A DNA stretch of 64,000 nt from CAUZIZ01 sp965219005 (lineage in GTDB: Bacteria > Acidobacteriota > UBA6911 > RPQK01 > JAJDTT01), in NCBI GenBank assembly GCA_965219005.1, contig CBDCMS010000002.1, positions 1,178,001 to 1,242,000 on the forward strand. Reading direction: 5' to 3'. Below the pieces are notes generated by a model that ran no database searches, was not told where the DNA came from, and saw only the letters and a list, made by a program, of their open reading frames with translations. A program made the translations under genes and the position numbers. This document shows, in pieces, positions 7,914 through 17,285 of this stretch (position 1 is the first letter of the stretch; every line of letters starts with the position of its first letter).

Positions 7914-9257
7914 ATGTTAAGGATTCCAGCTTCCCGCTTCGTTTCCGACTACGGAATGGTATTCGTGCTGATCCTGATCTGTGGCTACTACAGCCTCGTG
8001 ACCTGGGACGAACAGCACCCCAATGGTATCGAGGGCGCAGAGGAACTGGCGCTGCGGGTCCAGCAGGAGCTGGAGGGTTCGCCACGTCTTCTGATCATTG
8101 CCCGTAACAGCGCCGAAGATGTGGACTTCACCAAGACGTTGGAAGCCCGCCTGGCAGAGGCCGGCCTGAAGCCCGTCGCAACCATCAATGGACAGCCTGT
8201 GGATGCCCGGCAGGCTCTACAATCCATTGTTGCTTCGGGAGCAGGTCTGGACGCCATCGTCACCAACCGGATCACCAGCAGCTGGGCCGTCTTCGACCGA
8301 CTGGAGGAACAATTCCCTTCGCTTGTGGGTCTGAAGATCATGACCCCAGGCACCTATTCGTGGCCCAATTTTCTGAAATCTGAGAATCTTCTAAACGTCG
8401 CTAATCAGATTGTCGTGATCGCCCTGATCGCTGTAGGCATGACGCTGGTGATCGTCAGCGCCGGGATCGATCTGTCGGTGGGCAGCCTGATTGCCCTATC
8501 AGCCGTGATCTCGACCCTGCTGATTCGAGATCTTGCAGGTGCCGAAGAGGCATCCGCCTGGGCGATGTTCTGGTGTTGTCTCGGAGGGGTCGCTGCCTGC
8601 GGACTGGCAGGTACTGTGTCGGGTTTGATGGTCACGCTCTTTTCCATTCCCCCTTTCATTGTGACCTTATCCATGATGCTGGTGGCCAGCGGTCTGGCCT
8701 ATATCCTGGCCCAGGGGCAGTCGGTGTATGAAGTGCCGGATTCGTTCGTCTGGTTGGGAAGGGGGGCGGATCTGGGGGTTCCCAACGCTGTGATCCTGAT
8801 GGCATGCCTCTATGCGGTAGCTCATGTGATCATGACGAAGACTACTCTAGGACGTTACGTCTACGCGGTAGGAGGCAACCCTGAGGTTGCCCGGCTCAGC
8901 GGGGTGAGAGTGAGGGCAGTGCTCATCTTCGTATACGGCCTTTGCGGAACGCTGGCAGGTCTGGGAGGTGTGGTCATGGCTTCCCAGTTGAAGAGCGGAT
9001 CTCCCACCTACGGACAAATGTACGAGCTGTACGTCATCGCCGCTGTGGTGGTCGGAGGCGCCAGCCTTTCGGGAGGTCAGGGCAAGATCCTGGGCACGCT
9101 TATCGGGGCCTTTATCATTGCCGTCATTCAAAACGGGATGAACCTCACAGGGGTCGAGAGCTATACGCAGAAAATTGTCCTCGGGTTGATCATCCTGTCC
9201 GCCGTGCTCCTGGATATGGCCAAGAAGCGTGGCTGGGCTCTGTGGCAGGGGAGGTGA
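7914..9257 (+). CDS. Sugar ABC transporter permease (RbsC type) with N-terminal insert
   Basis: Inner-membrane permease of 447 residues, about 100 longer than typical RbsC proteins. From residue 150 it matches the family: NLLNVANQIVVIALIAVGMTLVIVS, then the signature GIDLSVGSLIALSAV, and the EAA-like loop region containing YAVGGNPEVARLSG. TM1 is at about residues 14-32. Between TM1 and the FLKSENLLN segment lies an extra soluble stretch (about residues 38-145) with alternating beta and alpha character and a pattern (LLIIARN, LEARLAEAGL, ALQSIVASGAGLDAIVTN) reminiscent of the N-terminal lobe of periplasmic sugar-binding proteins. Likely partner of the ATPase at 4735. ATG 7914 is preceded by AAGA. 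Confidence 0.9.
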   Translation: MLRIPASRFVSDYGMVFVLILICGYYSLVTWDEQHPNGIEGAEELALRVQQELEGSPRLLIIARNSAEDVDFTKTLEARLAEAGLKPVATINGQPVDARQALQSIVASGAGLDAIVTNRITSSWAVFDRLEEQFPSLVGLKIMTPGTYSWPNFLKSENLLNVANQIVVIALIAVGMTLVIVSAGIDLSVGSLIALSAVISTLLIRDLAGAEEASAWAMFWCCLGGVAACGLAGTVSGLMVTLFSIPPFIVTLSMMLVASGLAYILAQGQSVYEVPDSFVWLGRGADLGVPNAVILMACLYAVAHVIMTKTTLGRYVYAVGGNPEVARLSGVRVRAVLIFVYGLCGTLAGLGGVVMASQLKSGSPTYGQMYELYVIAAVVVGGASLSGGQGKILGTLIGAFIIAVIQNGMNLTGVESYTQKIVLGLIILSAVLLDMAKKRGWALWQGR

Positions 9258-9317
9258 TTCCGACCTGATTAGAATCGTCACGCCTGTGTGGTATCCTGCC
9301 TGGCTCCACGGGTGAGC

Positions 9318-11684
9318 ATGATGTCGGTTGAGAAAGCGCTCCAGAGCTTCAAGAGACTCCAGGCGAGAGGCGAAATCACGGCCTGGGTCAAGATACCGGC
9401 GAAACCAGGTAGCTTCGCGGATCTTCCCGATAACTTGTCGTCTCCTCTGAGTGCCGCCCTCAAGCAGAGGGGCATCAGGCGGCTTTACTCTCACCAAGCC
9501 GAGGCATTCGAACTGTCGCAGCAGAATCTGAATACGGTGGTCGTCACGCCTACCGCTTCCGGCAAGACGCTCTGCTACAACCTGCCGGTCCTGGAAGACC
9601 TGTTGCGCAATCCCCAGCACCGGGCTCTATACCTGTTCCCGACCAAGGCTCTGGCACAGGATCAGCTGGCCGAGCTCCGAGAGCTGATCGCGGCCATAGG
9701 AGCGCCGATCGGAGTCCAGACCTACGACGGTGATACCCCTGCCGACCAGCGCAGGAAGATTCGTCTGGAGGCTCGTATCATCCTGACGAATCCCGATATG
9801 CTGCACTCGGCGATCTTGCCTCACCATCCGAAATGGATCCATCTGTTTCAGAATCTTCGATACGTTGTCCTGGACGAGCTTCACACCTATCGGGGAATCT
9901 TCGGCAGCCACGTCGCCAACGTGTTTCGCCGGCTCAAACGGCTCACCCGCTTCTATAAGACTTCTCCTCAGTTCATTTGCACGTCGGCCACGATTGCGAA
10001 CCCGGAGGAACTGGCGCAAAGGCTGGTGGGTGAAGAGGTTCAGCTAGTGCAGCGAAACGGCTCTCCGGCCGCGAGCAAGGAGCTGATTCTCTACAACCCA
10101 CCCCTGGTGAATCCGGAACTGGGACTGCGCCGAAGCGCCCTGGCGTCAGCTCGTCATTTTGCTGAGGTTTTCTTGAAACAGGGGCTTCAGTGTCTGGTTT
10201 TCGCAACCAGTCGGGTCAAGGTCGAGGTGCTGCTGAGCTACCTGCAGAAGACGATCGAACAGCAGCCAGAGCTGGGACCCAAGATCCGGGGATACCGGGG
10301 AGGATATCTGCCGAAGACGCGGCGCGAAATCGAGCGTCAGATGCGCCAGAAGGAGATTCTCGGCATCGTCAGCACCAACGCTCTGGAGCTAGGGATCGAC
10401 ATCGGTAGCCTGGAAGTCTGTGTTCTGGCGGGGTATCCAGGGTCCATCGCCAGCGCCTGGCAGCAGATTGGGCGGGTAGGGCGCCGCGGCACTCATTCGG
10501 CCGCTGTGCTGGTGGCGCGAAACCTTCCCCTGGATCAGTTCGTTGCTCATCACCCGGAATACTTCCTGGAAGGTGCGCCCGAGCACGGCCGTATTCATCC
10601 GGACAACCTTCAGATCCTGGTAAGTCATATCCAATGTGCTGCCTTCGAGCTGCCCTTCGAGAAGGGAGAAATGTTTGGGAGCGAGAATCTAGAAGAGATT
10701 CTCGACTTCCTGACTGAAGAAGGAGGTCTACTCAAGACCGGAGATCGGTGGCACTGGACCGAAGAATCCTACCCCGCGAACTCCGTCAACCTGCGCAACA
10801 TTCCGGAAGAGAACTTCGTCGTTTTCGATGTTGAGAATGGCTCCAAGGCCATCGCCGAGGTAGATTTCGACAGCGCACCTGAGCTGTTGCACGAGGATGC
10901 CTTGTATCTATGCGAAGGACGCCAGTTTCATGTGGACCGCCTCGACTATTCGGGACGCAAGGCCTTTGTACGGCCGGTTCAGGTGGACTACTACACAGAG
11001 GCCATCACCTATGCCGGCCTTCGGGTGCTGCGGGTGGAGACCGCCGCTGATTCGGGAATAGGGATGGCCGAGCATGGGGAGGTCCACCTGGTCAAGAAGG
11101 TGCCGGGCTTCAAGAAAATTCGGTTCTACACCTCAGAGAATCTGGGCTACGGAAAAGTCGAGCTGCCCGTAAATGAGCTCCACACTACCGCCTACTGGTT
11201 GCGGGCCGACGAAGCCCAGCTCGATACCGACCTGTCGCGGGATGAGATCATTCGCGGATTTCTCGGTCTTTCCTACGCCCTGCACCACATGGCCACCTTC
11301 GTTTTGATGTGCGACACTCGCGACCTGGGACGCAGCGTAGGCGACCGCTCCGCCAGCTGGTTTGTCCAGGCAAGCACCGAGGCTCTTGGCTTCTATTCCT
11401 CTGGTGGGGAGGAAAGCGATCTTTCGGTCGAGTCATTCCCTTCCTTCCAGCCAACCGTGTTCCTCTATGACAACTATCCAGGCGGGGTTGGGTTTTCCGA
11501 GAAGCTGTTCGAGTGTCACGATTTCCTGACCCAGAAAACCCTCGACCGAATCGCCGAATGCTCTTGTAGGCATGGGTGCCCATCCTGCGTGGGTCCGGTG
11601 GATGAACTGGGCAAGGAGACCAAGCGGCTCAGCCTCGCCGTTCTCGAGTCACTCCTGGGGGCCGGACGCCAACTAGTGCACTAG
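9318..11684 (+). CDS. DEAD/DEAH helicase, MrfA/YprA-like (DUF1998)
   Basis: Superfamily 2 helicase of 788 residues. Visible motifs are TPTASGKTLCYN (motif I), TNPDMLH, VLDELHTYRG (DEAH-type motif II), CTSATIANP (motif III) and QQIGRVGRRG (motif VI). The C-terminal third matches the DUF1998 region and contains the cysteine cluster CSCRHGCPSC near the end, a likely metal site. In Bacillus subtilis the homologous MrfA acts with the exonuclease MrfB in nucleotide-excision-independent repair of mitomycin C damage. The next gene is an MrfB-like nuclease 72 bp downstream, supporting that assignment. The start could be GTG 9288, ATG 9318 or ATG 9321. Confidence 0.9.
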   Translation: MMSVEKALQSFKRLQARGEITAWVKIPAKPGSFADLPDNLSSPLSAALKQRGIRRLYSHQAEAFELSQQNLNTVVVTPTASGKTLCYNLPVLEDLLRNPQHRALYLFPTKALAQDQLAELRELIAAIGAPIGVQTYDGDTPADQRRKIRLEARIILTNPDMLHSAILPHHPKWIHLFQNLRYVVLDELHTYRGIFGSHVANVFRRLKRLTRFYKTSPQFICTSATIANPEELAQRLVGEEVQLVQRNGSPAASKELILYNPPLVNPELGLRRSALASARHFAEVFLKQGLQCLVFATSRVKVEVLLSYLQKTIEQQPELGPKIRGYRGGYLPKTRREIERQMRQKEILGIVSTNALELGIDIGSLEVCVLAGYPGSIASAWQQIGRVGRRGTHSAAVLVARNLPLDQFVAHHPEYFLEGAPEHGRIHPDNLQILVSHIQCAAFELPFEKGEMFGSENLEEILDFLTEEGGLLKTGDRWHWTEESYPANSVNLRNIPEENFVVFDVENGSKAIAEVDFDSAPELLHEDALYLCEGRQFHVDRLDYSGRKAFVRPVQVDYYTEAITYAGLRVLRVETAADSGIGMAEHGEVHLVKKVPGFKKIRFYTSENLGYGKVELPVNELHTTAYWLRADEAQLDTDLSRDEIIRGFLGLSYALHHMATFVLMCDTRDLGRSVGDRSASWFVQASTEALGFYSSGGEESDLSVESFPSFQPTVFLYDNYPGGVGFSEKLFECHDFLTQKTLDRIAECSCRHGCPSCVGPVDELGKETKRLSLAVLESLLGAGRQLVH

Positions 11685-11756
11685 GGCAGTCGGCGACCAG
11701 GACCCTGGAGGGTCGGCGTACGCCCTGGCGTTTCTTCTGGACTCGCAGTACAGGCT

Positions 11757-12995
11757 ATGGAACTTCGCCAACGGCTGAACCGGATCTATGGAAGGAGTCC
11801 TACCGATGGCGCTCTAGCCGCCGACAAGGCCAGACCAAACGACGGCGAGCTCCAGAATGACCTGGCAAAGTTTCTTGATGGTGAGTGGAGGCAACACGAG
11901 AGTGGAAGGACGTTTTCGGTCGAGAGGTCAGTGCCCTGTGACCAGCTCCACGGTCGATTGAGGATTGACGAGCTCTACCGCACGGATGTCCGCTGGTTGG
12001 AACTGCTCTCAGGGGACCCCTTTTTCTCAACCTTTGATCCGGAAGCGACACTCTTCCTCGACACCGAGACGACCGGTCTGGCCGGAGGAAGCGGCACCTA
12101 TGTCTTTCTGGTTGGGCTGGGCTATTTTCAAGGGGACGTCTTCCGCACTGAACAGCTGTTTCTTCCTGATCTGAACTCCGAGTCCCCTTTTTTGGAGCAA
12201 CTATGCGATCGGATCCGAGGTGGGGCGGATGGCAAGGGGTTTCGATATCTGGTCACCTTCAATGGCAAGGGATATGACCTGAATCTGCTCGAGTACCGTT
12301 TCCTGATTCAAGGTATCGAGCCTCCGTTTCATTCGCTATCCCATCTGGATCTCCTCTACCCCACCCGAATGCTCTGGAAGCGCAGGCTGGAAAACTGTGC
12401 GCTCCAGACGGTGGAACGCCTGATCCTCGGACTTCGTCGTCCACCCGATATTCCCTCGGCCCTGATCCCGGCTACCTATTTCACCTATCTCCGCTCGGGC
12501 TATCATCAACCCTTTCAAAATGTCTTCGAGCACAATCGCATCGATGTCCTCACACTGGTGGGACTTTTAGCGGTTGCTGCTCAGCTGTTAAAGGAGCCAG
12601 ATCGGCAATTCTTCGTGAGTCCCATCGTGCCTGCACAGCTGCTGCAGCTTCGAGGTGAGGATCAAGAGGCGGTAAGACTCCTGGAGACCGCCCTTGAGGA
12701 GCCACAATGGGAGCTGGAGCGACCAGATCTGATGCTTCTCCTGGCCAGTTTGAAGAAAAAGCTGGGAGCGTCCGACGAGGCCCTGGCGCTGTTCGAGGAA
12801 TTGATTCGGACCCAGGATCGCCCTCCACTGGAAACCTTCGAAGAAGCAGCGAAGATTCTCGAGCATCAGAAGCGAGATCTGGACAAGGCCCTGAATCTGG
12901 TCCAGGAGGCCTCGAGGATGTATCCGGAGTCGACCGATCTGGAGCATCGAAGATTCCGCCTGCAGTGCCGGCTTGCCGGGCAGAAGTGGTACTAG
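11757..12995 (+). CDS. DEDD exonuclease, MrfB/YprB-like, with TPR-like tail
   Basis: RNase H-fold 3'-5' exonuclease of 412 residues. Exo I is FLDTETTGLAGG (Asp102, Glu104), Exo II is TFNGKGYDLNLLEYRF, and Exo III is FEHNRIDVLTL with the His-x3-Asp spacing of DEDDh nucleases. The last roughly 110 residues form helical repeats (ALEEPQWELERPDLMLLLA and following) resembling TPR, as in YprB. Its position directly after the YprA-like helicase gene reproduces the mrfA-mrfB pair known from Bacillus, so a shared DNA-damage repair role is likely. No strong ribosome site precedes ATG 11757. Confidence 0.88.
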   Translation: MELRQRLNRIYGRSPTDGALAADKARPNDGELQNDLAKFLDGEWRQHESGRTFSVERSVPCDQLHGRLRIDELYRTDVRWLELLSGDPFFSTFDPEATLFLDTETTGLAGGSGTYVFLVGLGYFQGDVFRTEQLFLPDLNSESPFLEQLCDRIRGGADGKGFRYLVTFNGKGYDLNLLEYRFLIQGIEPPFHSLSHLDLLYPTRMLWKRRLENCALQTVERLILGLRRPPDIPSALIPATYFTYLRSGYHQPFQNVFEHNRIDVLTLVGLLAVAAQLLKEPDRQFFVSPIVPAQLLQLRGEDQEAVRLLETALEEPQWELERPDLMLLLASLKKKLGASDEALALFEELIRTQDRPPLETFEEAAKILEHQKRDLDKALNLVQEASRMYPESTDLEHRRFRLQCRLAGQKWY

Positions 12996-13007
12996 CACCA
13001 GCAGGAG

Positions 13008-13212
13008 CTAACCTGAAACTTGAATAGTGAGCAGTGGTGAAGTGATCAGTGAACAGTACCGGCAACAGCTGCAGGCAACAGAGCCGCGAACGACTTGACT
13101 CGTTAGCAGTATGCCCCCCGTTTCGAGGAGAGAGCTGGACAACAGCAGAATCTTGCAGATCCCCAACCCCTCGCTCGCGCTTCAGGCTTCCATAGCTCGG
13201 GAAGTTTCTTTC
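13008..13212 (+). repeat. Dispersed long repeat, copy D
   Basis: About 205 bp, closely matching the sequence at 41555-41764. It starts with CTGAAACTTGAATAGTGAGC, continues with AGTGATCAGTGAACAGT and an AGAGCCGCGAACGACTTGAC block, then the CCCCTCGCTCGCGCTTCAGG block, and ends at GAAGTTTCTTTC. After that it diverges from copy C, so the 8-bp site used by the IS elements is lost here. Confidence 0.75.
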
Positions 13213-13312
13213 ATGTACGATCCGGCGGAGCCGGGAGCCGGGCTAACCTGAAACTTCATCTAGCAAGTCCGCAGCGAAACAGGACCTAACCCATTGATTG
13301 AGTGATGGATTA

Positions 13313-13512
13313 GGCGTATTAAAGACACGTCTTTACGCCGCAGGAATTGCGTGTAGCCCAGGGTTGGTGGTGCGAAGCGAGCTACCCTGGGTTCAAGTCG
13401 TCTTCCTCTTCTACGCTGAAGGCGTTGTTGCCAAAACGTTGCCGGTCGGCAATAACCCTTTCAGGGTACCGTGTTGTTGGGAATGACCTTGACCCAGGGT
13501 AGCTCGCTTCGC
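13313..13512. repeat. Nested palindromes, including long-range inverted repeat
   Basis: The 700-bp gap between the exonuclease and aminotransferase genes holds three fold-backs besides repeat copy D: a hairpin at 13313-13339 (AAAGAC/GTCTTT core), a CCCAGGGT/ACCCTGGG hairpin at 13357-13391, and an inverted repeat pairing 13372-13397 with 13487-13512 over about 90 nt. No gene is convincing in this gap. Confidence 0.6.
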
Positions 13513-13695
13513 TTTCGGTTTCGGTAGGCAGTGGTCCCGAGGGCCAGCCTAGAAAGCCCCGGAAGCCAGGAGGAGGATCAGGTTCAAGGGACGTCCGTAG
13601 CCAGATCCAGGTGGTGCCTGCCCCCAATGACCCGGACGCCGATACAGTACGGGAGTCGGAGCGGACCACCGCCTTGCCCGTGATATGATTTCCAG

Positions 13696-14856
13696 ATGCG
13701 CCGGACAAGGATCTTTACACCCGGACCGACACCAGTGATGCCGGAGGCACAGCTGGCGATGGTCCGTCCCATGCCTCATCATCGCAAAGCGGGATTCCGG
13801 AAGCTTCTGTTGGAGACACGAGAAGATCTCAAGAAGGTCTTCAAGACTGATAACGACGTCGTCATTCTGACCGCTTCCGGTACCGGAGCAATGGAGGCCG
13901 CAGTTGGCAATCTCCTCTCCCCGGAGACCCATGCTCTGGCTGTTTCAGCTGGAAAGTTCGGCGAGCGCTGGCTGGAGATCTGTGCGGCCTTCGGCGTTCC
14001 CTGTCAGGCGGTCGTCAAGGACTACGGGGAGGCGGCTTCGGTAGAAGAGATCTACCGGGCGCTCGAGCAGAACCCGGGTACCAAGGTTTTCCTCATTCAA
14101 GGTTGTGAAACCTCAACCGGAACCGCGCATGATTTAGAGGCTATTGGCGGGATGATCCGGACTTCGTTCCCCGAGGTTCTGATTGTGGTCGACGCAATTA
14201 CGTGTGTCGGAAGCCAGCCCCTCGAGACCGATGATTGGGGGCTCGATGTGGTGATTGGCGGATCCCAGAAGGCTTTCGCTATACCCCCTGGTCTGGCCTT
14301 TCTTTCACTCAGCGAAAGGGCCATTGCCGCCATCCGGAAGAACTCCGCACCGCGCTACTACTTCGATTTGCTGAAAGAGGTCGAGAAACAGCGGGAGGGT
14401 CAGACGGCCTTGACCCCTGCGATCTCTCTTGTGATAGCCCTAAACCAGGCACTACAAGAAATTCTGGGTCAGGGACTGAATCGTGTGCTGGACGAGGTGG
14501 AGCTCATGGCCCAGTGTACCCGCGAGGCCGTCCTGGCGATGGGTTTTACACTGGTGTCCTCAGTCCCTGCGCCTGCCCTCACAGCCTTCTATCCACCACC
14601 CGGTTTCTCGGCAGTTGAGATCATCCAGATGCTTCAAGATCGGTTTGGAATCATCGTGGCGGGAGGCCAGGGAGATCTCAAGGGGAAGATCCTGCGCATC
14701 GGCCATCTAGGCTACTTTGATCTGATCGATGTGCTTTCCGTTTTGTCCGCTCTTGAAATCTGCCTGTTGGAGTTGGGGTCCAAGATCGAACTGGGCGCTG
14801 GCATTAGTGCGGCGATGAGGAGAATAGCCGGGAGCCCCAAGCCCGCATTGAGTTGA
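13696..14856 (+). CDS. Class V aminotransferase (alanine/serine-glyoxylate type)
   Basis: PLP-dependent aminotransferase of 386 residues. It has an N-terminal PGPTPV motif, the TASGTGAMEAAV phosphate-binding region, VVDAITCVGSQP with Asp166 placed to contact the pyridine nitrogen, and GGSQKAFAIPPG in which Lys192 is the Schiff-base lysine. Length and motif spacing fit alanine-glyoxylate, serine-pyruvate or purine-catabolism (PucG-like) aminotransferases; older annotations call relatives soluble hydrogenase small subunit. Neighbours do not settle the substrate. The rhomboid gene follows in the same direction after about 90 bp. Confidence 0.9.
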   Translation: MRRTRIFTPGPTPVMPEAQLAMVRPMPHHRKAGFRKLLLETREDLKKVFKTDNDVVILTASGTGAMEAAVGNLLSPETHALAVSAGKFGERWLEICAAFGVPCQAVVKDYGEAASVEEIYRALEQNPGTKVFLIQGCETSTGTAHDLEAIGGMIRTSFPEVLIVVDAITCVGSQPLETDDWGLDVVIGGSQKAFAIPPGLAFLSLSERAIAAIRKNSAPRYYFDLLKEVEKQREGQTALTPAISLVIALNQALQEILGQGLNRVLDEVELMAQCTREAVLAMGFTLVSSVPAPALTAFYPPPGFSAVEIIQMLQDRFGIIVAGGQGDLKGKILRIGHLGYFDLIDVLSVLSALEICLLELGSKIELGAGISAAMRRIAGSPKPALS

Positions 14857-14944
14857 CTGGAAGGCGTCGGACTAGGGTTTGGCGAGTGCAGCCCAACAAG
14901 TACTACCTTTGTTCGTGCGCGGTCCCCCCGACTCCCCGAATGCG

Positions 14945-15643
14945 ATGATTCCTTTTAGAGACAATATCCCTTCTCGTCGCTACCCCTTTGTTACGGTGGG
15001 TCTGATTCTGGCCAATACCCTGGCGTTTTTCTACGAGTTGTCCCTCTCGCCCCAAGACCTCAAAGCACTGATTGATACGTCTGGCGTCACTCCCGCCCAT
15101 CTGAGTCTGGCGGGACAGAGTCCAGTCGGGAATCTAGGAATATTCTTTTCCTCTTCTCTATCCGGAATGTTTCTTCACGGCGGTTGGTTTCACCTGATTG
15201 GAAACATGTGGTACCTCTGGATCTTCGGTGACAACGTCGAAGACTGCGTCGGGCATCTTCGTTTCCTCATCTTCTATCTGCTCTGTGGTGCTCTGGCCTC
15301 TCTGGCCCACATCGTGTTCAACCTGGGTAGCTCCATTCCCAGTGTGGGAGCCAGTGGAGCGGTTGCAGGGGTGCTAGGGGCCTACCTGATCAGCTATCCC
15401 TTCGCCCGAGTTCTTACACTGATCCCGCTCTTCCTGATATGGCCGGTGGTGGAGTTGCCGGCGGTATTGGTTCTGGGGTTCTGGTTTCTGGTTCAGCTCC
15501 TCAACGGAACCGCATCGGTTGCGGTCGCCTCCGAGACTGCAGGGGGTATCGCCTGGTGGGCTCACATAGGAGGCTTTCTCTCCGGTGTTGTGCTGATACT
15601 GATGCTGGCAAAGGCTCCGGAAAGACGCTACTACTGGGAGTGA
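14945..15643 (+). CDS. Rhomboid family intramembrane serine protease
   Basis: Polytopic membrane protease of 232 residues. The family features are the HGGWFHLIGNMWYLWIFGDNVED loop-helix region, the catalytic serine in GASGAVAGVLGAY, and the catalytic histidine in the last helix (WWAHIGGFLSG). ATG 14945 (MIPFRDNIPSRRYPFVT) is the typical start of bacterial rhomboids of this type; the longer reading from 14879 is not supported. The Asn of the HLIGN region is present, so the protein should be active. The substrate is unknown. Confidence 0.92.
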   Translation: MIPFRDNIPSRRYPFVTVGLILANTLAFFYELSLSPQDLKALIDTSGVTPAHLSLAGQSPVGNLGIFFSSSLSGMFLHGGWFHLIGNMWYLWIFGDNVEDCVGHLRFLIFYLLCGALASLAHIVFNLGSSIPSVGASGAVAGVLGAYLISYPFARVLTLIPLFLIWPVVELPAVLVLGFWFLVQLLNGTASVAVASETAGGIAWWAHIGGFLSGVVLILMLAKAPERRYYWE

Positions 15644-15670
15644 GACGGCGCTCCTGGATTCTGAAGGCCC

Positions 15671-16604
<934 letters not shown>

Positions 16605-16618
<14 letters not shown>

Positions 16619-17267
16619 CTTCTCTCCCCAAAGACTCTTCGTTTTCGTATCCCGACGGCGTCTCTTGCAGGTAGCTTTGAAATTGCTGCTGAATGGTCTT
16701 CCAACGACCCTGCTCCAGCAGTCGAAACGCGCTTGTCAGTTGTTTCGAGATGTCCTGGCACAAGACCAGAGGATGGGTAATCCTTACGCCCTTCAACAAC
16801 AGAGAGGTAGCCTTGGACTCCAACCCTTCGTGGAACTTCCTCTGATAGAGGTTTACCCCAATCCCAATGATGCTCCAGCGGATCCGTTCGCTCTGGGTAC
16901 TCAATTCTGTGAGGATGCCGGCCACCTTCCGGTGACTGATCAGAATGTCGTTAGGGGACTTGATCTTCGGCTTGAGCCTGCTTCCACCGCTTGCCTCGAT
17001 CGCCTGGATCACGGCCAAAGCCGCGATCATGGTCAAAAAAGGAGCTCTGCTTGTGCTCCAGGTTGGATAGAGCAAGAAGGAGACATACAGCCCTTGTCCC
17101 TTCTCCGAAGACCAACTGCGCCCGTACCTCCCCTTGCCCGCAGTTTGTTCGTCTGCCATTGTAAACCGCGGTACCCTGTCGGCCACGAAGGCCTTGAGGT
17201 GTTCATTGGTTGAGGTCACGGTCTCCAGGTGTTCGAAATGTCTGAACATGGGCATACTGTACGACAT
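16605..17267 (-). CDS. Biotin-[acetyl-CoA-carboxylase] ligase, short form
   Basis: Biotin protein ligase catalytic domain: TSTNEHLK (substrate Ser/Thr-Asn), GKGRYGRSW (the biotinyl-AMP loop GRGRxGR), KSPNDI and a GIGVNL motif. It attaches biotin to acetyl-CoA carboxylase BCCP. Start choices are MSYSMPMFRHFEHLE (17267) or MFRHFEHLE (17249). There is no N-terminal helix-turn-helix, so no repressor function. The C terminus ends in a polar tail (TPSGYENEESLGRE) where an SH3-like C-terminal domain normally follows, so that domain looks missing or replaced. It overlaps ftsY and lies divergent from the MFS gene. Confidence 0.88.
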
Positions 17268-17285
17268 CCGCCGCACTTCTGACTC

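Noticed and set aside
13298..13486. 62-codon ORF in the intergenic palindromes
   Set aside because: It translates repeat sequence, and no ribosome site or family is seen.
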